Assembly (NCBI GenBank): GCA_025201705.1
Contig: MU616904.1
Location: 1 to 32,769, forward strand
DNA length: 32,769 nucleotides
From: Dissophora ornata
Lineage: Eukaryota; Mortierellomycota; Mortierellomycetes; Mortierellales; Mortierellaceae
Direction: 5' to 3'
Below are positions 22,181 to 32,769 of this stretch, piece by piece. The notes below the pieces were generated by a model. The model saw nothing but the letters and a program-made list of their open reading frames with translations, did no database searches and had not been told where the DNA came from. Position 1 is the stretch's first letter. The number at the start of each line of letters is the position of its first letter. A program made the position numbers and the translations under genes.

Positions 22181-24057
22181 TTAAGCCTTGTGGAGGGAGG
22201 AAGCGCGACGCTTCTTGATCTCCTGGCGCTTCTCGGCAGCCTCCTTGACACGCTTGGCGATGAGGGCCTTGTACTCGGCCTCAGCCTCCTTGGCGTTCTC
22301 GGAACGGCGCTTCTTGAGGGCCAAGATGTGGCGCTTGCGCTGGAGAACAACGGGGGTGACCAGGCGCTGGATCTTGGGGGCCTTGGTGTAAGGCTTCTTC
22401 TCGGCGTTCTTGGGCTGAACCTCGCGACGGATGACGAACTTGCGGACATCATCGTCCTTGGTCAAGTTCTATATACAAGAATGGGACAGGGGCTGAGATA
22501 GTCAGTATTTGCGCACATTATTGTAAAGGTGTGTGAGTGGTCCTTAACATCTGCCGAAGACTAATGTCTCTTCAGCTCTGTGTGACAGGGTAGCTGGCAC
22601 GACAACATCTGAGACGGCTGCGGTGCATTCTCCGCAAACATGTAGTCCCAGGCAATAGTCGTCTGCGTTCTGCCCAATTTCACGTCCAGACGCTGCTCCC
22701 GATGCTTATCCAGTAACTCTCCCAAAGACGCAAATATCAATTATCGGATCTGTTGTACGTACGAAGAACTTGCGGATGTTGTTGGCACGCTTGGGTCCGA
22801 GACGCTTGGGGACGGTGGTGTCGGTAAGGCCGGGAAGGTCCTGCTCACCCTGCTTGACAATGGTGACGGAGAGGACAGACATGTCAGAGCCGACAATGCA
22901 TCCGCGGACGGACTTGCGCTTGCGCTCACCGGTGCGGCGGGGGCGGTAGCACGAGTGACCCTTGGCCAACAAGAGGCGGACACGGGAGGGGAGGAGGACA
23001 CCCTGCTTCATGGGGAAACCCTGCTTGTCGTTACCTCCGGTGATGCGGAAGACGTAACCCTTGAACTCGTCGCCGAGAGTGTCGACGGCGACCTCAGCAG
23101 AGATGCGCTTATCGTAAAAGATGCGGCTAAACAATGGGATCGGCGGGCAGGTAGGTCCATGTTAGTCGCCATACAAACTTTTCAAAGTCTCCAAGCTCTC
23201 TGCGGTGCTAGCTCCTGTATTGTTCCGTCCATGCTGTCCATGATTGATATCTCCTAACAAGTGCATGAGGGCTCCTTTCAATCCCAGGATCCCTATTCCA
23301 GACACTGATCAGTCGTAATCTCCCACTCCGATGTTGCTGTCTTTTCGTCGTAATGGCTCCTGTAATCCAGTTGGTGGCTAGGTTTCATGTCTCTGATGAC
23401 AGACACACTTACGTCTTGCGCTCATCATCGAAATCGATGGTCTTCTGGCAGCCAGTGGCTGGGTTGGCAATGTTCAACTGTTCAGAGAAAAGCAAAAAGG
23501 GAGAGAGCAGATCCGTCAGTTTATGAATTCTCTTCAAACGCTTGATGCCTGATTGGTTAGAAATGACGCCAAGGGTGTTGTGGCGGTTGGTGCGAGCTGT
23601 TGCATGGGATGTGATGGCTAGTCGCTGAACACCTGGGCTGCCAGAGTGAATCGTTGCTGGATGTTAACTACTTGTGCGAAAGAGGGCGACCTGCGTGGTT
23701 TCATGAACGAGTGGGAGCTGAACACTCATAGCGGTGTCGTTTGTGAAAACGCCAGTTAAGTCCTCGCAGAATGGTTTCCCTCAGGGTCCGATTTGAAACT
23801 CCCGCACAAGATCGGCTCCTTGCATCTTGGAAACCATTTTGCAATGCATCCTGTCTCGGGTGCATCAAATTTTTTTGACAATAGTCCCGCCTTATATTTT
23901 GATGCTTCCGAGTGTGGTTCCCGAGTGCTGGCGATGTCCTGACATGCTGATACATGGGATTGATGGCAGGTGTGTGATTCCAGGATGTTGTAATGGGATG
24001 GATGGATGGTTGTGCGTGTGGTCACACAGATCCAACGGCATGGATGCGCACCTTCAT
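22181..24057 (-). CDS. RPS6: Small-subunit ribosomal protein eS6
   Basis: Exons are 24057-24052 (ATGAAG only), 23477-23413, 23126-22763 and 22468-22181, giving 240 residues (yeast 236, human 249). eS6 is a 40S component and a classic target of TOR-dependent kinase signalling. The spliced start [18 protein letters not shown] matches the universal N-terminus. Then come [73 protein letters not shown] and the basic C-terminal helix. The end, [11 protein letters not shown], keeps the RRxSS kinase site (Ser235/Ser236). The 6-nt first exon is inferred: the upstream donor GTGCGC follows the only ATGAAG-GT I found within 600 nt. Intron 1 (574 nt) contains a hairpin listed separately. Confidence 0.94.
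23766..23842. repeat. Nested inverted repeat (hairpin) in eS6 intron 1
   Basis: The outer arms GCAGAATGGTTTCC (23766-23779) and GGAAACCATTTTGC (23829-23842) pair at 13 of 14 positions. Inside, AGGGTCCGAT (23783-23792) and ATCGGCTCCT (23811-23820) pair at 8 of 10 positions, leaving an 18-nt loop. The element could be an intronic structured RNA, a splicing structure or the remnant of a small inverted-repeat transposon. Confidence 0.6.
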
Positions 24058-24117
24058 TATGTAAAGGCCAGCAAAAAGGAGGAGCAAAACAATTTCGAGG
24101 TCGCAGTGCAAATATAG
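24058..24117 (-). promoter_or_regulatory. eS6 core promoter and pyrimidine-rich leader
   Basis: On the minus strand a TATA-like CTATATTTG (about 24109-24118) is followed by the pyrimidine tract CTCCTCCTTTTT (24084-24073), 16-27 nt before the ATG. If transcription starts at that tract, the short leader would look like a 5' TOP mRNA. The start site is not shown by sequence alone. Confidence 0.4.
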
Positions 24118-26186
24118 GGCGCCGAGTTAAAATGTACTCTTTCTTCTAAGCCACATTCCAACTACACGCCCTTTGTTCAGACTCGGCTTTTCTTTTCACA
24201 CAGGCGCACCATACCCTCGTTATCGTCATCCCGAACTTGCCATCGGCAATGGCTTATGCTATTCCTCTGGGAAAACCGTATTAAATTCTGTCTAAACGTG
24301 GAGCAAGTGTGTCTGAAAGCATAGCAGAAGTCGATCTCTGCTGATCCAAACCACGTTCGAGCTAGCATACGCAAAAGCACACCACATGGGATACAGCAGA
24401 TCATGTTGATTCGATCTTAAGCGCTGCATGTCTATGTGCTGGATGTGGTGTCCTCACATGTGTTCCGATAGCCCGTGTATTCGACAGGAATGTATTGCTT
24501 CTTGATCTCCGTTTAAGACTGTTATGTATCGCCGACATGAGTGCCGGTGATTGTAGATGTCTCCGGCTATCTGCTCGACATGTACAGTACATTCATGTAC
24601 ACTATCAGGGCGATGAGGAATACGGTGAATTGATTGCTTCTCGCTGCCCTTTTCTAGCTGTGCATTGGTTGCTCACTCGGCTATTCTTTGTGTATCTCTT
24701 GAATTCATTTGGATCGCCTGTGGAATGCGGATGTGAAACCGTTATACTTGCCGCAGCCACTTGCACGCACAGCATCCTGGTTGCTCTTGAAGAGCACGTT
24801 GCGCTACAGGGGCATCTGTAGACACAGAGAGGCCGATTGCAGATTTCATCGTGTCCCAGTGACTGGCGAGCTCTGGTTGCCCATCCCGACTGCGGAGCAC
24901 AGTCCAATAATGTCACAAATGTCAGAACGCAATGTCGGGTCAGGTCGTCACCAATATGATCCCCGTAGGACGGGACGCGTTATTTTTCTTAAAATAGATC
25001 GCCACCACTTGATCCCGACGCGACGTGCTTGGCCTATCACCTTGGGTCTGTGTCTCCTAGTCACAATTGCGATATGCTCGTGCACAAAGAGCCTCCCACT
25101 TTGCTGCATCGTGCTAATGGTGTTCTGGAAAGGAGGAAATGCTACCTCCCATTCCTCTCTTCCGAAAGGGCGTTTGGAAGAGGAACGAAATTCGACGCAA
25201 CGTGAACAAAGCTTGAGCTTGCGCTCGTCTTGTCTTCATTTCACCCAAAGAGTGAGATATGACCCTCTGTTTTGTGGGATGTGCGACTTCACTTTCCCTG
25301 TGAGCTAGATTGTCTCTTGCTAAGGCTGCGAATGACGGGAGTGTATATAATCCGCTATTTATTTTATATTGATTGTATTGCAAATTACATAAAACGCTAC
25401 TCGTTCATTAGTTGGTCTTGTGGTGGCAAGCAAAATTATACTTCGATACACACGAGGCTCGAGGGTGGCAGTGAAATAAGACCCTGTGCGTATTGAGTGA
25501 ATGGTAGTTCACTGGCGTCTGTATCAGATCGGACATCATGAGGCACGAACTTCATGTGTTTATTCTACACTCTTTATTTTTCGCATGAATGAGCATGAAA
25601 AAGGGAAAGAGAGGAAGAGGGTCAGTGCCTACACCAGAATGCTCAGAAAATGAAATATGGGCGGCGAAGGAATGAAGTCATGCCAAAGGCTGGTGCTCAG
25701 ATCGAAGGTGGAGATTATAAGCGCACTCTCTCCACACATGTCAGGCGGACCCGGACACTGATCGGCAGCCCCGAAATGCTGGCCTTGTCAGGGATATCCC
25801 AATGTCGCGGCAGCTTCCGCCTCCGATCAATGCCGGGACACACCGTTGTGGACCGATAATCTACATGTCGATCTTGTTGTTCTTCTCTTGGCTGCAGGGA
25901 AACGGCACAGGATGCCCCAGATCGAACAAGGTTGTCCTTGCCGCATCCCAAGCCGAGGCGAGAGAGATGCAGTCGGTGGGAGTGTCAACCAAACGGCGGC
26001 ATGAATAAAAAAACAACGCCATAAACAAACTCATGTACAACATGGCGTCTCTGTTCTCTCTTCCTTGTTGTCGTTTGTCTCTCAATGTCTTCCTCCCCTG
26101 GGCATCGTGTATGTAGTCCGTTTATTTTTCCTGAATAAGAGAGAATCTTTGTACGCCCAAACAGAGAGACATGGAGCATGGAGAAT

Positions 26187-26206
26187 AGAGAGAGAGAGAG
26201 AGAGAG
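26187..26206 (+). repeat. (AG)10 microsatellite
   Basis: Ten uninterrupted AG units lie in the region upstream of the GATA gene. Confidence 0.9.
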
Positions 26207-27304
26207 TAAGAGGATTGAGCGAGCTGATCAAGAGAGCCCTCATTTCTTTTTGGTGTGTTTTTCAAAACCGTTTGTGAGAGCAAACTCCCTCCTTCGCAGG
26301 CTGGCGGTGTTCTGACGGACAGTGGCGGCAGTCTCCTTCTCACATCAACAATCATAATTGCTAATTGATGGCTGACTGTACTTATTGGTCTATTCGGTAA
26401 TCCGATCCCTGGATGCCAACATGTGGGGGGCGGAGTCAGATGTTTTCTCATCTTCTTGCTTCATATTAACCCAATGCCTTTGCCTCTCAGGGGGAGAGGA
26501 TAGAGCGATGCATACAGACACATGCTCAAGAAGTCGTCTCTCGACTGTTTGATCTGCCAGAAGCGCAAAGCACAAACTGATCAGCACCATCAGCATAACA
26601 AAGCAGACAGCCCTGTTTCATTTCGGTCCGCAGCTCTGTTGGCATGGCTCCATAGTCTCCCGGCGGTGCGTTTGTTCAGTGGCATCGATGCTATCGATCC
26701 CCGACTATTGTGTTTATCCTTAGTAGGAAATCCAAAACATCAAGAAAGGAGAGGGTCGCAGCAGCACTTATCCACTGCAATGAACCGAGTAACCCGACCG
26801 TGGTATGCATAAATAAAATAAAAAACAGGCGAGGGCGGGCAAGGTCCATGGTCTACTGCAAGGCGCGGCAAGGCAGGGCAGAGCAAGCTGCTGTCCGTCG
26901 AATCCAAACCACAACTCTTTTCTTTTTGTGCTTCCACGCTCTCGCCTTCACCAAACTTATCGATCCCAACCTTCTTTTCCCTCGTCAATTCCCTCTCTTT
27001 ATTGTTATTTTTTCCTGTTCTGCGATCCACTTCCTCGCTCGCCTCCACTCACTACACTCCCTCTCGTGTTCCCTCGCTTTCACTCTTCCTCGGCATATTT
27101 GCATTTCCCCTTCACTTTTGTTCGTGCGACCCCCTTATCCTCTTCCCCTCCCGCTTGTGCAATTGTCCTCCCTCCAACAGCCCTCTCCACTGTCTATTGC
27201 TCGCACACATATCTCCTCTTCATATAACACATATAACCACTTTGTCCCTCCCACGCCATTGCTCGTTCCCATTCACTTTTCTGATTCTGGAAAGCTGATT
27301 GTGC

Positions 27305-28265
27305 GGTAAGCTATAGGGAGTCAGCCAGTACAACGATTCAGCAACCCGCCATTGTTTTCTAAAGACTCATTGCAGCGTTAGCAATTCGACTCAGAAAGGC
27401 AGAACAGTGTCCCACTGGGACTTGCACAGTTGTGGGTAGTGGTGGTAGTAACAGTAAACAGGGCCTGCGGCGCACTCTTCCTCCTGCGGTGAGAGACGCC
27501 TTCTATCTTTTCCTTTCTCCCCTTCCCATGTATAAAGTCTGTCGTGTGCCTGAGATCCGCGCACTTCCGGTTGTGTTTGATCCACCAGCCAGACTTCCCT
27601 TGCTTTCTCGCTCGGATGCGCATCGATTAAGTTTCACAATTCCGTACTATCACACATTTTCCATCAATCATCCGTTTCTGCGAGGGACAGGGTAGTGTGT
27701 GCGTTCGTGTGCGTATAATTGCCAGTGCTGTGTGTGTGGCGTGTGGCGTGTGGCGTGTGGCGTGTGTGCGTCTGTACGGGCGTGAGTGCATTGTGTATTT
27801 GTGTGATGATCGAACTGTTTTCCCCAATGCTCTCGTTGCTTATGATCACCCATCTATTTTGTTCGCTTTGATTATTCTCCTTCCAGGCAAATAGTATTGA
27901 ATTAACGACCATCGTGGAGTAGTACCGTCTTTCCCAAGGTACGCAACAGCGGCCTATCGATGCATTCTACTCTTTGATCTCGTGGTCCCAAGGCGATCTC
28001 TTTTCTCATACATGTCAGGGGAGAGCAGATGGCAAGAGGGGAATGTGCTTAATGTGTGTTGCTCGCTGCAGCGTGTTTAGTCCATTTCGTCTCCTACTTG
28101 GCACTGCCCATCTTTTTTCATGTCGGTGTTATTGCAACATATCTATCTCTGCTCAAGGATCATTCGTGAAAGATGGCCTGTGAGCGGAGAGAACACCTGA
28201 AGCGACCCTGTCAATTGTTTCTAATCTCCCTCCTGTTTTGTTGTTTCTGTCCATCACCAATTTAG
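27305..28265 (+). other. Putative 5'UTR intron of the GATA gene
   Basis: The donor GTAAGC follows a long pyrimidine-rich candidate leader. The acceptor TTTAG lies 16 nt before the start codon. No coding frame joins the two sides, so the intron would be wholly in the untranslated leader. This is inference from splice-site quality and composition only. Confidence 0.3.
27734..27766 (+). repeat. GTGTGGC heptamer tandem repeat (four full copies plus a partial)
   Basis: Four perfect GTGTGGC units (27734-27761) and a partial fifth lie inside the putative 5'UTR intron of the GATA gene. The surrounding sequence is GT-rich. Confidence 0.9.
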
Positions 28266-28281
28266 AGTATCTTCTGTTGTG

Positions 28282-31200
28282 ATGTCAGCAGCGTCAAGCA
28301 CGATATCCTCAACCCCCTCGGGGCCCGCGGAATCACCGCCAAAAAAATTCCGCGTCAGCCTAAGCCAGATCCAGTCCCTTGCTGCCCAGGGAAGGGCAAG
28401 GCTGTCGCCAGACGAGATCCATCTCTTCCAACAACGAGGCTTCCTCCGATCGGAGACTGCCTCTCAAGCCCTGGCAACGATCAGCGAGACAACCGTGTCT
28501 GGTCCAGCAGCAGCCTCATCTTCACACTCCCCCGTCCTGTCGCACAAGATCTTGTCGCCTTCGCAACCTTCTGCTCTTAATGGAGCATTCCGAGCAACAC
28601 CTGTCTCAAAGTTAGCAGGCGCAAAAAATACTCCTTTCAACAAGGACACTCCTCGTACAGAGAGTAGAGGCAGCAAACAGAGCCATCCTCCATTTCACAG
28701 TCAAATCTTTATGGATACCTGCTCACATCTACACCCCAGACATGAAGATCTTGCTGTCGGAACCCCTGGCAGTCCATCTCAGGATATCTCGATCAATTTT
28801 CGACGGCATTCCGAGAGCATTACCGTCGTCAGCGCCCGCCACGCTGCCAGATCGGCTTCCATTTCAACACTTTCATCCTACTCTACACTGATCCCTTCTG
28901 CCGATGCACCGCAGACGTCTCTGGCGGGGAGAGAGCTGTCGCCTCTCGGCCTTGCCAACGCGTCCTTCACGTCTGCTGAAGGTGGCCATCACAGACGTGC
29001 TTCTGGCTCTCCTGTTGCGCCAGTTGTGTCCTCGCCGGAAGGCTTTCGAACTGTCCTATACGCTGCATCTCCAGCCCTTACGCTATATTCCCTGCCCACG
29101 ACAGCCATTGACGAGATAGCGTTCAGCCCTCAACCGTCTCATACTGCAACCATGGACCAGTTCAAATTCCCTGCTTCACTAAATGCTCACTCAGCTTCCA
29201 CATCTCTGCAGGGTATCCAGTCTACTGCGGCAACTTCACCCACACCATCGTCGCCTTTGATAACGGTAGCCACGCCGCTGATGGTTGCACGGTCAAAGAG
29301 GAAGAGCATACCCATGCGATCTCCGAGCTGGACTGATTCACAGGAATTCTCGCCCGGCGTGATCTTCCAGATGCCGTTTGGATTCCCTCGCTCGACGACG
29401 AAATCGCCCTCGCTGGCTGGCTCTGATGATGGCATGGCAGGAACGACCCCTCCTTCACACTACCCTTCTCCGGCTTCGTCCACTCGCCACTCTGGATCTG
29501 TCACTGATATGAACGACCACGGGCTCTTTGCTGGACAGGCGACACCGGCGTCCCCAATCACGCGTTCAGGTCTTGGAATTCGCGTCCAGGAAGACTTTTC
29601 AGAGCCAGAGGCAACTCATCCTTTAGACCAGCCAGCTCATTCATTCTCGGCTGTAGGAGTGAGTGCATTTGACCAGAATCAGGTTACCAGCACTCAAGAA
29701 GTCCCTGAGCTTATGGATATTGAGCGCTCTACCGCTAATCCTGGACAGGACTGTATGCCAACACCACCTTCCGTATCAATGATCTCAGCTCACAGAATGG
29801 AAACATCTAGTGAGGGCACGAGTAAAGCATCGCCCACAGGAGTCGCGCTTGATACTCCGAAGAGCGAGAAGGCGTTGGCGGAGGTCGAGCCAGCTGTCGC
29901 TGCGGACAGAATAGGCTCGCAGCCGCAGGATGACACTCCGGTTATCGATGAGACTCAGGTCGGCTCCAAGGATTCGCTGACCACTGCACAGGAGGAAGAC
30001 ATGTCGCTGCTCCCATTATGGGCACAAAGACAGCAGAGTATCCGACGACAGTCGTTGATTCCCAGATCTGAGCTGGACTTTGTGAAAGGCTCCGGTATCC
30101 TTCCACCGCCTAGCACGGATCTAGTCATTCCAGGAGGCGCTAGGATTAAAGCGTATCCTCCACTTCTTTCGGACATCGTCAAATACCAGGAAGAGCTTGA
30201 TGCCAGGAACGCAGAGCTGGAATCTGAAGCCGCAGTCCAAAATGCCACATCTAATGGAGCTAAGCGTAGAAAGATTGCCCAAGGAAAGGGCAGAGGATCA
30301 ATCAGTGCTCAAGGAATGCGACATGAAGACGATGTCGATGGCCACCAGGGAACAGAGCACACAGATCTATCTGGTCTAAAAAGACGTAGATCTAGCCAAG
30401 CGCAGGATGCTGAAGCCATTTCTGAGCGCCAAGGAGCCTCGCGCTATAGAAGACGCACACACGGCGCAGATGACCATGGCTCTTTCTCACCCTCCAGTTC
30501 TCCACCTGCGCAGGACGATGCGGCCCAACAGCAACATGGGCGCCACTCGGGACGCGCAGCAATGCTTGGATCACCCGTGGAGCTCAATCCCACGAGTGTT
30601 GAACACGGTGGGGCTCGACGCGGCTTGAAAGGCAAGGGCAAGCAAACCAAAGCTCGACAATCCGTAATAGGCCATCAACATCATCGAGAGTGGTCTTGGG
30701 ATGAAGCGCGTGATATGGAGCATGATCAACATCACGATGACTTTTCGGATGTTGCGGACAACCGTCGCGACTCTTCACATCAACGCCGAGCATCCGTCAA
30801 CGCCTCCACCCAGCTCACTAGCGAAAAGAGCAAATCCAAGAAGGGCGCCAAGGGTCAATTGAAAAAGACTGGCAGGAAGAACTCTGTCGCGGATCTTAAC
30901 GATTCTGAGGACGATTATGAAGGCAGGGAGCGTTTCCGCAGAGTTTCTCTCGATGTGATCCCTGGTGCAGATGCGGAAATGATGGCTATGCACAATCGCG
31001 GATACCAGCTCAAAACCCTGAAGCCGCTTTTGAATGCCATTCAGTCCGGGGATGAAGCAACGGATGGCGGATCGTTAGAGTCAGGAGCATCCAAGGGCGC
31101 AAGGGGAGGGAATGGAAGTAGCCTGCAGGCCAAACGCGCTGCTAACCATAGAGCCACAGATGCATTCAAAGTCGGTCGGAAGAGATCCATCCAGGAGGAG

Positions 31201-32087
31201 CTGATTGATTCGTCGACGGGCCCATCCAAGAAAGCCAAGAACAATGGCACTTCCAAGACTTCTAAAAAGAGTGGATCGCATGTTTCTGGTGCAATCAAGC
31301 ATGGGCGTAAGATTGGATCTGCTCGGCATTCTATTCATGGCCCATTCGATGAATCGTTAGCAATGGCTGAGGCACTGATGGAGATGCACGATGGGATGAT
31401 TGATGACGACGAGACCGAAGACGAGTTTGCTGCGTACACAGGTGGAGCTGATAATGAGCAGGGCAGCGATAGTCAGGACGATCACAATGAGTCTGGTGAA
31501 AGGATGACGATGAAGCAGAGCGCCAAGAGCGTCAAGCATAAGAAGGCCCACATCACAGTCCCGAAGTTTTCGAAGGCTGCTGGCGCCCCATCGCCCCAGC
31601 TCAAGAAAAAGAAAACGACAGCCGCAGACCCTTCAAAGCCTAAACAGCAGAACAAGCGACGAGAGTCAACCTCTGGTGCAGGACATCACGGAGGCCATTC
31701 CTTTGACTCGGCTGGACAGGGACCTTCTTCGGGATCGGGATCGTCGTCTAAACGCTGCGAGGCGTGCGATGTGACAGATACGCCATGCTGGCGACCTGGC
31801 TACTCTTCCAACACCAGTTTGTGTAATTCATGTGGACTCCGGTAAGTGGTTCGGGATGATGCTGCCAACATTCTTCACCTTTCACGGTCGAGCAAGAGGT
31901 GCTGATCGCTTTTTGTACATCTTTTGATAGATATAAAAAGTGCAACGTGTTTTGCACCCGAGATGACTGCAAGTACATTCCTCTCAAGATGGAGTACACT
32001 GCCATGGAGGAAGATCGTATCCGACAGGATCGCGATCATCTGATCTGTGTGCGATGCAAAGGCCGTGTGGCCCTGCCTACCTGTTGA
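28282..32087 (+). CDS. ASH1-type GATA zinc-finger transcription factor
   Basis: Exon 1 is 28282-31841 and exon 2 is 31931-32087, giving 1238 residues. The only folded part visible is at the C-terminus: KRCEACDVTDTPCWRPGYSS, LCNSCGLR/YKKCNVFC, DDCKYIPLK and ICVRCKGRVALP. The finger is C-x2-C-x18-C-x2-C (Cys1159, 1162, 1181, 1184), and the intron splits the codon of Arg1187. TPCWRP, CNSCGLRYKK and the extra downstream Cys residues match yeast Ash1, an Rpd3L-complex repressor, rather than canonical GATA factors (TPxWRR, CNACG). Residues 1-1150 are low-complexity: Ser/Pro/Thr-rich first, then basic with many Lys-rich NLS-like patches and acidic islands such as DDDETEDE. Targets and partners cannot be read from sequence. 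The start is the first ATG in a continuously open frame. Confidence 0.85.
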
Positions 32088-32570
32088 CGTGTTGTGTAAA
32101 GTGCCTATCGCGATTTTTTTTTCTCTCTTCCTCCCACACATTTTTGTTTGTAAAGAATTCCTTCCATCCTTCCTCCCCTTCTACTCCCCACTCTGTATTA
32201 CCCATTCATTGATGCCCCATCCTTTTTTGTGATTTTACCCCCACCCCCCCTATTTTTGTATTCATATCTCTGTGCAACTAATTCACTGTTCCCACCCGAG
32301 GTTCCTTGTACTTTTGAAAATAACGAGTGCCCATAAGTGGGACGCGTTTGTACCAAGAGTGTTTAATTACAGCCCTTGTCACTGCCACCTTTATCACTAC
32401 CCTAGTTTCTATTTATCCACTTGCCCCTCCTTATTATTCCCCATATTTTTCTGTATTCCCATTTTTTACGCGTACAAACGCGTGCATACCCGCACTTTTA
32501 CACAACACGCACGAACTAGAGCCTCATCGCCAAATTTTTGACCACATTCCGTCCCTCTCTCCCTCGCTCT
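32088..32570 (+). other. 3' flank of the GATA gene
   Basis: About 480 bp of T-rich and C-rich sequence follows the stop, including C-runs near 32238-32250. I see no clear AATAAA and no coding frame with a recognisable product. Confidence 0.4.
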
Positions 32571-32769
32571 TCCTCCCTCTCCCTCCCTCTCCCTCCCTCT
32601 CTCACCCTCTCCCACCCTCTCCCACCCTCTCTCACCCTCTCTCACCCTCTCTCACCCTCTCTCACCCTCTCCCACCCTCTCCCACCCTCTCTCACCCTCT
32701 CTCACCCTCTCTCACCCTCTCTCACCCTCTCTCACCCTCTCTCACCCTCTCTCACCCTCTCTCACCCTC
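32571..32769 (+). repeat. 10-bp minisatellite (CTCACCCTCT) running off the window
   Basis: Nearly twenty 10-bp units run in perfect phase. The first three are of (T/C)CCTCCCTCT type, followed by CTCACCCTCT units interspersed with CCCACCCTCT variants. The variant order in 32601-32660 is repeated exactly in 32661-32720, showing a nested 60-bp duplication. The strand is almost pure pyrimidine. The array continues beyond the window end. Confidence 0.95.

Larger units (their letters stand above)
24118..28281. other. 4.2-kb region without recognisable gene; probable promoter, leader and 5'UTR intron of the GATA gene
   Basis: The longest frames (24709-25308 and 26710-27309 on the plus strand) have no family motif and look random or low-complexity. 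The stretch 26900-27300 is strongly pyrimidine-rich on the plus strand, as fungal leaders often are. A good donor GCG/GTAAGC at about 27305 and an acceptor CAATTTAG at about 28265, 16 nt before the GATA ATG, would define a 5'UTR intron of about 960 nt. Simple repeats include (AG)10 and the GTGTGGC heptamers. I found no tRNA-like B box, transposase or terminal repeat. Confidence 0.4.

Noticed and set aside
22469..22762. Possible C/D-box snoRNA in eS6 introns 2 and 3
   Set aside because: I could not find a paired RUGAUGA C box and CUGA D box with terminal stem on the transcribed strand.
24709..25308. 199-codon plus-strand frame upstream of the GATA gene
   Set aside because: The translation shows no domain or biased codon pattern, and no splice sites extend it to a recognisable protein.
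26710..27309. 199-codon plus-strand frame in the pyrimidine-rich belt
   Set aside because: It is driven by CT-rich composition (Leu/Ser/Pro/Phe) and better explained as an untranslated leader.

Overview
The window is nuclear DNA of a filamentous fungus. It holds intron-rich protein genes with short GT-AG introns, a fungal-type phospholipid methyltransferase (OPI3/PEMT), a GPI-anchored chitin deacetylase and an ASH1-type GATA zinc finger. The gene density, long pyrimidine-rich leaders and an animal-like fused FAD synthase suggest an early-diverging lineage. Mucoromycota, probably Mortierellomycotina, is my best guess, but this is inference and no marker was searched. I see no prophage, IS element, CRISPR array, tRNA or rRNA gene.

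Layout. 32-694 (-): unrecognised serine-rich acidic protein. 695-2191: divergent promoter region with simple repeats. 2192-6183 (+, 4 exons): very large MRM1-like mitochondrial SpoU-fold rRNA 2'-O-methyltransferase whose catalytic motifs are altered. 6367-8077 (-, 2 exons): mitochondrial DUF185/MidA SAM-methyltransferase-like protein. 8501-10038 (-, 2 exons): CE4 chitin deacetylase. 11421-12554 (-, 4 exons): YIP1/YIPF5 Golgi/ER membrane protein, divergent from 13093-15179 (+, 4 exons): FAD synthase with a degenerate molybdopterin-binding-like N-terminal half, as in FLAD1. 15346-16143 (+, 4 exons): RidA imine deaminase. 16463-18435 (+, 3 exons): F-box plus JmjC protein of the JMJD6 type. 18658-20230 (+, 7 exons): OPI3. 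20621-21786 (-, 5 exons): UBE2E-type ubiquitin-conjugating enzyme. 22181-24057 (-, 4 exons, the first only ATGAAG): ribosomal protein eS6. 24058-28281: 4.2 kb with no recognisable gene, probably promoter, leader and a 5'UTR intron of the next gene. 28282-32087 (+, 2 exons): 1238-aa ASH1-type GATA factor. 32571-32769: a 10-bp minisatellite running off the window end.

The genes are independent housekeeping and regulatory units (mitochondria, secretory membrane and cell wall, flavin and lipid metabolism, translation, ubiquitin, transcription). I see no operon or dedicated gene cluster. The spliced models were built by hand. In every multi-exon gene the chosen junctions keep the reading frame and join conserved family blocks. 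The points most worth checking are the MRM1 paralogue that lost its signature catalytic residues, the JmjC intron with matching direct repeats at both splice sites that stays in frame if retained, the degenerate FLAD1-like fusion, the hairpin in eS6 intron 1, and the nested minisatellite.
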